A stretch of DNA of 7,514 bases from JACCVL01 sp038232655 (lineage in GTDB: Bacteria; Actinomycetota; Actinomycetes; Propionibacteriales; Nocardioidaceae): the NCBI GenBank assembly GCA_038232655.1, contig JBBSNM010000107.1, positions 1 through 7,514 of the forward strand, in the 5' to 3' direction. This document shows positions 1 through 5,076 of the stretch, piece after piece. The notes under the pieces are model-generated. The model was not told the origin of the DNA, made no database searches, and was given only the letters and a program-made list of their open reading frames with translations. How positions within the stretch are numbered: position 1 is the stretch's first letter; the number at the start of each line of letters is the position of its first letter. The translations under genes and the position numbers were made by a program.

Positions 1-456
1 CAGGGTGCCAAAGATGTCGAAGTCGTTGCCCCCCATTCCCACCGTCACCAGGTCGGTGCCCGCGGTCAGCGCCGAGCCCTGCCAACGCAGGTCGCTGGTA
101 GTGGCTCCCGCACAGCTCATGTCGACGATACGACGGGCGTCGAGCCAACGTCCGAGCACGGTGGGATAGTTCGCGCTCGAGCGCAGGCACCGGGTCTGGG
201 CGGCGTCCACGAAGGGGATCAGCGGTCCGGCCGTGAACGAGTCACCGAGCGCGACATAGCGTCGCACCGGCCGGTCCAGCCACTGCGCGTCCACGGCGTC
301 GGGCGTGGCGGGCGCCGCCGCGTCACGGTCGCCCCCTTGGGTGCGGTTGCGCGGGACGACGACGGTGAGCATCGCCGCCGCAGCGATCAGCGCGGCCACC
401 AGCACGACCGCCACCAGCGCCCGCGTCGGAACCGAGCGAAAAGGCGGCCGTGGCAT
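1..456 (-). CDS. Membrane-anchored SGNH/GDSL-family hydrolase (C-terminus beyond window)
   Basis: The reading frame runs from ATG at 456 to the window edge without a stop, giving 152 residues of an incomplete protein. Residues 1-10 are basic (Arg3, Arg7, Arg12 nearby). Residues about 13-34 form a long Ala/Val/Leu hydrophobic segment, read as a signal anchor or signal peptide, so the enzyme should act outside the membrane. After a low-complexity Ala/Pro/Asp linker comes the SGNH fold. Block I is GDSF at 71-74 with Ser73 as the expected nucleophile, a Gly lies in SCAGATT (114-120), and block III is GGND at 142-145. Cys90 and Cys115 sit where secreted actinobacterial members of this family often have a disulfide. 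The Asp/His of block V lies outside the window. Family members are esterases, lipases or acyl-hydrolases; the substrate here is unknown. The gene begins 18 bp after the glycosyltransferase stop on the same strand, so co-transcription is likely. No convincing ribosome-binding site precedes the ATG. The family call is firm, the substrate open. Confidence 0.88.
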   Translation of the reverse strand, partial: MPRPPFRSVPTRALVAVVLVAALIAAAAMLTVVVPRNRTQGGDRDAAAPATPDAVDAQWLDRPVRRYVALGDSFTAGPLIPFVDAAQTRCLRSSANYPTVLGRWLDARRIVDMSCAGATTSDLRWQGSALTAGTDLVTVGMGGNDFDIFGTL

Positions 457-474
457 GGGCCTGAGGCTACGTGC

Positions 475-2463
475 TCACGACCCGTGCTCGTCGATCGTCT
501 GGCGCCAGGCCTCCGGCGAGGAGATGGCCGGCAGCGCGTGACGATACTGCTCACACAGCTGCGGCCACTCCCGCCACAGCCGGACGTGCAGGGCGATCGA
601 TCGCTTGAGCAGGCTGCGGAACAGCTCGGGCTCTCGCTGGTACCACGCGGCGCTGGCGCCGTCGGCGCCGGAGACCAGCGCGCTGTCGACCTGGGCGAGT
701 CGCCACCAGTTCAAGTACAGATGTGGCACCGACAGCTCGGGGTTGCGCCGCGAGCTGTCCCGCACCGGCAACAGCTGGCGAGCCGAGCCGAGGGCGACAC
801 TGCGCGCCAGCCCCAGCTTGCCCGTCGGTGCCATCGGTGACTGCCCGCGACGGGGTGGCTTCTTGCGGCGTGCCGGCGGAAACTTCTCCAGGTCGTCGGC
901 CAGCTGCGAATCGGCGTACTCCTTGCGCAGTGCCCGCAGCTCGGGCACCCGTTCGGCAACGTCGCGGTGCATGCGGTCAGGCCCCTCCAGCAGGTCCTCG
1001 ATCGCCATCAGCCCCATCTCGGCGGCGGAGTACTGCATGGCCAGCAGGTGCTTGACCTGGGTCTCGAAGCTCTCCAAGATCAGCCGGCCACCACGTTCGT
1101 ACGGCGAGTGCAGCAGCGCTGACGAGACCCGGTTGCGCCGGTGGAAGTAGGCCTGCCAGTCGAGCGTGTCGTCCTTCTCGTGCCACGGCACGTGCCACAC
1201 GGCAACGCCGGGCAGGGTCACGGTCGGGTGTCCGGCGTCGCGCGCCCGCAACCCGTACTCGGCGTCGTCCCACTTGATGAACATGGGCACCGACAGCCCG
1301 ATCTTGCGGATGACGTCGGTGGGGATCAGGCACATCCACCAGCCGTTGTAGTCCACGTCGATGCGCCGGTGCAGCCACGGGGTCGCCCGCAGGCTGCGCT
1401 GTCCGAAGTCCATGCCGTGGAAGGTGCCCGGCGCCGGGCCCCAGAACCAGCGGTACTGGGCGACCGCCTCGCCGTAGGCATGCAGCACGCAGCGGTCGTA
1501 CAGGCTCAGCATCTGTCCGCCCACGATCGTCGACGTCCGTGCCAGGTCGGCGAAGGTGACCGCTCGCAAGATGCCCTCGGGCTCGCACACCACGTCGTCG
1601 TCCAGCAGCAGGCAGTAGGTGCTCGCACCCTTGGTGGCGGTCTCGTCCATGGCTCGCGAGAAACCACCCGAGCCGCCGAGGTTGGGCTGCTCGATGACCC
1701 GCAGCCGGCCCCCGAGCCGCTTCTCGACGTCGGTGAAGCGGTCATCGTCGGTGACCTTCTTGATGCCCTGGTCGACGACGAGGATCTCGTCCAGGATCGC
1801 CAGCACCTCGTCCTGCTCGGCCAGCGCCACCAGCTGATCGACACAGAAGCCCGGCCGGTCGAACGTGGTGATGCCGATGCTGAGCGTGCCCGACGCGGTC
1901 TTGTCGGTGTCGGCGAACCAGTCACCTTGGACGAGGGCGAGGTCACCACCGTCGGCAGCCAGGTCGAACCAGTACCAGCCGCCGTCGATGAACGTCTTGA
2001 GCGGCAGTTCGAACTCGACCTCCTCGGGCTTCGTGCAGCTGACCTGCCGGCTCTCGACGCGCATCACGTGGCCCTTGGAGGTGGAGCGCTGCACGATCAC
2101 CGACCCGGAGCCGACCACGCGCAGCCGCAGCCGCACGGCGGTGAGGTCGGTCCACCGCTGCCAGTACGAGGCGGGGAAGGCGTTGAAGTACGAGCCGAGC
2201 GACAGGATCTGACCGTTCTCGACACGCATCGCGCGCCGACCGGTGACCAGCTGGGCGCCGGACAGCGACTCGCCCTGGTCGCCGCCGGTTGGCTCGGCCA
2301 TGGTGTGGCCGAGGTTGGAGTCCACGGGCGGCTTGGTGCTGCGGCGCAGCTCGGACTCGACGTACAGCGGCAGCACGTCGTGGTCGGCGTCCGCGGGCAG
2401 GATCACGCGTTGCAGCAACCGCTCGCCGGTGCTGGCGGCTGGCTCGGTCTCAGCTTGGGTCAC
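475..2463 (-). CDS. GlfT2-like galactofuranosyltransferase (GT-A, GT2 family)
   Basis: This 662-residue protein resembles mycobacterial GlfT2 (about 640 residues), which polymerises UDP-galactofuranose into cell-wall galactan at the cytoplasmic face of the membrane. The N-terminal part (about 15-185) is the beta-rich GlfT2 module, recognised by SYFNAFPASYWQRWT (91-105) and DGGWYWFDL (160-168). The GT-A domain follows: SIGITTFDRP (195-204), VVDQG (229-233), QPNLGGSGGFSR (259-270), metal-binding DDD at 288-290, NGWWMCLIP (373-381), FIKWDDAEYGLR (395-406) with the Asp pair that includes the proposed catalytic base, and WHVPWHEKDD (423-432), whose His424 corresponds to the third metal ligand of GlfT2. 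A helical C-terminal domain (about 455-662) contains a basic stretch at 531-539. The GTG start at 2463 was chosen because GAGGA lies 7 nt upstream and homology begins just after it. The open frame continues far upstream only as an antisense shadow. No key residue is missing. The exact acceptor (arabinogalactan-like or another galactan) is inferred. Confidence 0.93.
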   Translation of the reverse strand: MTQAETEPAASTGERLLQRVILPADADHDVLPLYVESELRRSTKPPVDSNLGHTMAEPTGGDQGESLSGAQLVTGRRAMRVENGQILSLGSYFNAFPASYWQRWTDLTAVRLRLRVVGSGSVIVQRSTSKGHVMRVESRQVSCTKPEEVEFELPLKTFIDGGWYWFDLAADGGDLALVQGDWFADTDKTASGTLSIGITTFDRPGFCVDQLVALAEQDEVLAILDEILVVDQGIKKVTDDDRFTDVEKRLGGRLRVIEQPNLGGSGGFSRAMDETATKGASTYCLLLDDDVVCEPEGILRAVTFADLARTSTIVGGQMLSLYDRCVLHAYGEAVAQYRWFWGPAPGTFHGMDFGQRSLRATPWLHRRIDVDYNGWWMCLIPTDVIRKIGLSVPMFIKWDDAEYGLRARDAGHPTVTLPGVAVWHVPWHEKDDTLDWQAYFHRRNRVSSALLHSPYERGGRLILESFETQVKHLLAMQYSAAEMGLMAIEDLLEGPDRMHRDVAERVPELRALRKEYADSQLADDLEKFPPARRKKPPRRGQSPMAPTGKLGLARSVALGSARQLLPVRDSSRRNPELSVPHLYLNWWRLAQVDSALVSGADGASAAWYQREPELFRSLLKRSIALHVRLWREWPQLCEQYRHALPAISSPEAWRQTIDEHGS

Positions 2464-2470
2464 GTCAACG

Positions 2471-2475
2471 TCCTC
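2471..2475 (-). promoter_or_regulatory. Ribosome-binding site of the GlfT2-like gene
   Basis: The minus strand reads GAGGA here, 7 nt before the GTG at 2463. This decides the start of the glycosyltransferase in a frame that stays open for more than 2.6 kb further upstream. Confidence 0.75.
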
Positions 2476-2510
2476 GAGTTGTCTAAGGCCATGCGGGCTC
2501 GGGGCGAGCC

Positions 2511-2533
2511 TAACCGCACGTCGGGTGCGGATA
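2511..2533. repeat. Near-perfect inverted repeat, candidate operator
   Basis: The left arm TAACCGCAC (2511-2519) and the right arm GTGCGGATA (2525-2533) are complementary at eight of nine positions around a 5-nt centre, GTCGG. The inner six pairs, CCGCAC with GTGCGG, are perfect. The element lies between the two divergent genes and overlaps the best candidate -10 elements on both strands, where a repressor could control both directions. It is about 40 bp from gene A's start and lacks a T-run, so an operator is more likely than a terminator. No regulator gene is visible in the window. Confidence 0.5.
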
Positions 2534-2560
2534 GTGTCTCCCCGACCGACGCCGCGAGGG

Positions 2561-2567
2561 AAAGGAG
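2561..2567 (+). promoter_or_regulatory. Ribosome-binding site of sulfotransferase-like gene A
   Basis: AAAGGAG is followed by two consecutive in-frame GTG codons, at 2572 (4-nt spacing) and 2575 (7-nt spacing). The spacing favours 2575; the alternative adds a single residue. Confidence 0.8.
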
Positions 2568-2574
2568 CGCCGTG

Positions 2575-3792
2575 GTGCCTGCACCGGAGCCCGCCGCCGG
2601 CCGACAGCGGGTGTTCGTGCACCTGGGTCCGCCCAAGACCGGCACGACGTACGTGCAGAGCGTGCTCTGGGGCAACCGCAAGGCCATGCGCCGGGCAGGC
2701 GTGCTGCTGCCGGGTCGCGGCCGGACCGCGCACTTCAGCGCGGCCGGCGACCTGCGTGGCCGCGGCGCGGCCCGCGGCGGCGGGGGAGGGAAGCTGACCG
2801 GGCGCTGGGACCTGTTGGCCGCCGAGGTGCGCGACTGGCCCGGCACCAGCGTGATCTCCTGCGAGTGGCTCGCCCCGGCCAGCGACGAGCAGGCCGAGCG
2901 GGCCCTCACCTCCTTCGGATCGGCCGAGGTTCACCTGGTGGCGACCCTGCGTGACCTGGGCCGGGTGGTGCCGGCGGTGTGGCAGGAGCAGGTCAAGAAC
3001 GGCAAGAGCTTCACCATGGCCGAGTTCCTCGACCTGCTCGCGCACCCGCACCCGGACACCTACGGCGAGCTGTTCTGGAGCGTGCAGGACGCCCGGCAGC
3101 TGCTGGGACGGTGGGGCAAGGACCTGCCGGCCGACCGGGTGCACGTGGTGACGCTGCCCGGTTCCGGTGCTCCGCCCGACGAGCTGTGGACGCGCTTCAG
3201 CTCGCTGTTCCTCACCGACCCCACTGCCTACGACACCACCGGCGTCCGAGCCAACCCGGGCTTGGACCCCGCTGCCGCCGAGCTGCTGCGCCGGGTCAAC
3301 GCCGAGCTGGGCGGCCGGATGCGCAAGAGCGCACACTCCCCGCTGGTCAAGCAGCTGCTGCACGGTGAGCTGACCAAGGAGCAGTCCGGCGTGCGAACCC
3401 GACTGCCGGCCGACGCGCTGAGCCCGATCGCCGCCACCGGGGACGCCGTCATCGAATGGCTGCGGGTGTCCGGCCATGACGTCGTGGGTGACCTCGACGA
3501 GCTGCGGGTCGACGCGACACCGCGCGACACCTTGCTGCCCGAGGACTCGCCGGAGGGGGACGTGTCGCGGGCCGCCGTGCATGCGATGAGCGCGCTGTTG
3601 CTGACCATGCAGTCCGACGGCGCGCACAAGCGCAAGGTGTGGCGCAAGCAGGGGGAAAGCGAGACCGGGGGGCACCCCGACTCCGATGCGCCACCGTCGC
3701 GCGGCCGCGCCGCCCCTGCCGCTCCGCAGCGTCTGCTGTCCGTCGCTCGGCGCGCAGCCGGCGCGGCGCGGCGGCGCGTGGCAGGGGGCTGA
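2575..3792 (+). CDS. Sulfotransferase-like protein, tandem unit A (divergent, possibly impaired)
   Basis: This 405-residue protein is the first gene of the plus-strand operon. GPPKTGTTYVQ at 18-28 matches the 5'-phosphosulfate-binding loop of PAPS-dependent sulfotransferases, which move sulfate to a hydroxyl or amine. Other family features are HF..A..DLR from His53, S-x-E with Glu97, RDLGRVVPA from Arg126 (the 3'-phosphate site), WQEQVK (136-141), FW..QDA, and the C-terminal HDVVGDLDEL (301-310). The expected Ser eight residues after Arg126 is Ala134. The HD of the FW..HD motif is QD, and the RPN-x-SLG segment found in the other units reads RANPGLD. A Gly/Arg-rich insertion (about residues 61-75) replaces the SWGGR of units B and C1. 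The last 50 or so residues are an Arg/Ala-rich basic tail without clear structure. The GTG start is set by AAAGGAG. It is the most diverged complete unit, so reduced or altered catalysis is possible. The fold call is good; activity and acceptor are unknown. Confidence 0.82.
   Translation: MPAPEPAAGRQRVFVHLGPPKTGTTYVQSVLWGNRKAMRRAGVLLPGRGRTAHFSAAGDLRGRGAARGGGGGKLTGRWDLLAAEVRDWPGTSVISCEWLAPASDEQAERALTSFGSAEVHLVATLRDLGRVVPAVWQEQVKNGKSFTMAEFLDLLAHPHPDTYGELFWSVQDARQLLGRWGKDLPADRVHVVTLPGSGAPPDELWTRFSSLFLTDPTAYDTTGVRANPGLDPAAAELLRRVNAELGGRMRKSAHSPLVKQLLHGELTKEQSGVRTRLPADALSPIAATGDAVIEWLRVSGHDVVGDLDELRVDATPRDTLLPEDSPEGDVSRAAVHAMSALLLTMQSDGAHKRKVWRKQGESETGGHPDSDAPPSRGRAAPAAPQRLLSVARRAAGAARRRVAGG
3478..3500 (+). 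repeat. 23-nt exact direct repeat, copy in gene A
   Basis: This stretch is identical to 4729-4751 in gene B. It encodes DVVGDLDE in gene A, part of the C-terminal family signature. Third-codon positions are identical too, although the surrounding sequences have diverged; this fits a recent duplication or local gene conversion, or strong codon bias. Units C1 and C2 carry the same peptide with different wobble bases. Confidence 0.7.
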
Positions 3793-3807
3793 GGGCCGTT
3801 GTCCGGC

Positions 3808-5076
3808 ATGTCCGCGCGGGCGGTGCTCCACGTCGGGGCCCCCAAGACCGGCACCACCTACCTGCAGTCCGTGCTGTGGCGCAACCGCGAGCGGCTGCGC
3901 GAGGTTGGGGTGTTGTACCCGTTGCAGCACCCCGACGAGCATTTCGCCGCTGCCCTGGACGTGCGCGAGATGTCGTGGGGCGGTCGCGTGGACGGGCCGT
4001 GGCTGGGCGCCTGGCGACGGCTGGCCGGCCGGGTGGAGGCCTGGGACGGTTCGGTGCTGCTGTCCAACGAGCTGCTGGGCGGGGTCGCCCCCGAGCAGGC
4101 CCGCACCATCGCCGACGCGCTGGCCGGCCCGACCGGGCGCGAGCTGCATGTGGTGTTCACCGCGCGCGACTTCGCCCGGCAGCTGCCGTCGGACTGGCAG
4201 GAGCACGTCAAGCATCGCCACGACGTGCCGTTGGCGGCCTTCGTCGACGATCTGGTCGCGAATGGGTTGCAGGCCACCAAGCCGTTCGGCGAGCTGTTCT
4301 GGGGTCTGCACGACGCCGAACGGGTCCTCGCCAACTGGTCCGCGGTCGTACCCCCTGACCAGCTGCACCTGGTTGTCGTGCCCCATGCGCAGGGCGGGCC
4401 GCACGAGCTGTGGCAGCGCTTCGCCACGGCCTCCGGCCTGGCCGAGATGGCCCCAGGCGTCGACCTGGACCTCGACGTACGCCCGCGCAACGTTTCGCTC
4501 GGCGTCGTCGAGGCCGAGCTGCTGCGCCGGCTCAATACCCTTTCCAGGGGGTCGGTGCCGCCGCGCCACTACGACGACCAGGTGCGCAAGGTCCTCGCCG
4601 AGACGGTGCTGGTGTCGCAACAACGCGCCGTGCCGCCGTCGCAGCGACCAACGCTCCCGCCGGAACACCACGAGTGGGTGGCCCACCGGTCGCGACAGCT
4701 CGTCGACGCGGTCACAGCGGCCGGCTACGACGTCGTGGGTGACCTCGACGACCTGCTTCCGGCGGAGCCCGCCGACAGCCTCCAGCCGGACAGGATCGGG
4801 ACCGACGCGTTGTTCCCCGTGGCGCTGGACGCGCTGACCGGGCTGCTGGCGCACCTGGGAGGGCTCGCCGACGACCGGGCGGAGGAGCGCCGGCGCCACG
4901 AAGCCGAGCTGGCCGCCGTCCGCGCCGAGCGCGACTACTGGCGCGACGGCGGGATGGCCCACCGGCTGGTGCGCTTCAGTGACCAGCATGCCTGGCTGCT
5001 GCCCGCCCGCCGCGCCTACCTCGGCGTCCGCCGGCTGGTGCGCCGAGCCGGGAGTGGGGCCGATCACCATGGCTGA
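3808..5076 (+). CDS. Sulfotransferase-like protein, tandem unit B with C-terminal coiled coil
   Basis: This 422-residue protein starts at ATG 3808, 15 nt after gene A's stop. A TTG at 3799 is an in-frame alternative, but the ATG gives MSARAVLHVG, parallel to the start of gene D. The phosphosulfate loop is GAPKTGTTYLQ (10-20). His45 opens HFAAALDVRE, Glu88 lies in SNELL, and the 3'-phosphate site is intact (Arg120, Ser128 in RDFARQLPS). WQEHVK is at 130-135, FWGLHDA and RPRNVSLG follow, and YDVVGDLDDLLP is at 307-318. PAPS-dependent sulfate transfer is therefore plausible. After the shared C-terminal helix, residues about 354-379 are highly charged (Glu/Arg with Leu/Ala/Val) and look like a short coiled coil. 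Then comes a basic, Arg-rich tail, possibly for oligomerisation or for contact with membrane or polyanion. The stop overlaps gene C by 8 nt, which implies translational coupling. No signal peptide is seen, so action is cytosolic or at the inner membrane face. The acceptor is unknown. Confidence 0.85.
   Translation: MSARAVLHVGAPKTGTTYLQSVLWRNRERLREVGVLYPLQHPDEHFAAALDVREMSWGGRVDGPWLGAWRRLAGRVEAWDGSVLLSNELLGGVAPEQARTIADALAGPTGRELHVVFTARDFARQLPSDWQEHVKHRHDVPLAAFVDDLVANGLQATKPFGELFWGLHDAERVLANWSAVVPPDQLHLVVVPHAQGGPHELWQRFATASGLAEMAPGVDLDLDVRPRNVSLGVVEAELLRRLNTLSRGSVPPRHYDDQVRKVLAETVLVSQQRAVPPSQRPTLPPEHHEWVAHRSRQLVDAVTAAGYDVVGDLDDLLPAEPADSLQPDRIGTDALFPVALDALTGLLAHLGGLADDRAEERRRHEAELAAVRAERDYWRDGGMAHRLVRFSDQHAWLLPARRAYLGVRRLVRRAGSGADHHG
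4729..4751 (+). repeat. 23-nt exact direct repeat, copy in gene B
   Basis: Identical to 3478-3500 in gene A; here it encodes DVVGDLDD of the C-terminal family signature. Confidence 0.7.

Larger units (their letters stand above)
2464..2574. promoter_or_regulatory. Divergent intergenic/promoter region between glycosyltransferase and sulfotransferase operon
   Basis: This 111-bp non-coding stretch separates two divergent start codons and must hold both promoters unless one lies inside a coding region. On the plus strand TAGTGT at 2532-2537 fits a TANNNT -10 element and would give a leader of about 30 nt before gene A. On the minus strand TAGGCT (2512 down to 2507) also fits TANNNT and would give a leader of about 40 nt before the glycosyltransferase. 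I see no good TTGACA-like -35 for either, so the elements are tentative. The inverted repeat at 2511-2533 lies between them and touches both. Confidence 0.5.

Noticed and set aside
2511..2533. Intrinsic terminator
   Set aside because: No T-run follows the palindrome on either strand, and it lies upstream of both genes rather than after one.
1141..2574. Upstream extension of gene A's frame, giving an 883-residue plus-strand ORF
   Set aside because: This part is antisense to the well-supported glycosyltransferase. Family homology starts only after 2575, where AAAGGAG-GTG lies; long open antisense frames are common in GC-rich DNA.
2464..2574. tRNA, riboswitch or IdeR-type iron box (minus-strand TTAGGCT)
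   Set aside because: Only a short half-site-like word is present, without the symmetric partner; the region is too short and shows no tRNA or riboswitch structure.
2620..2661. KTGTT reading as a P-loop ATPase/GTPase Walker A
   Set aside because: The motif lacks GxxxxGK[ST]; there is no Gly directly before the Lys and no Walker B. The downstream R-x7-S in B and C1 fits a sulfotransferase PAPS site better.
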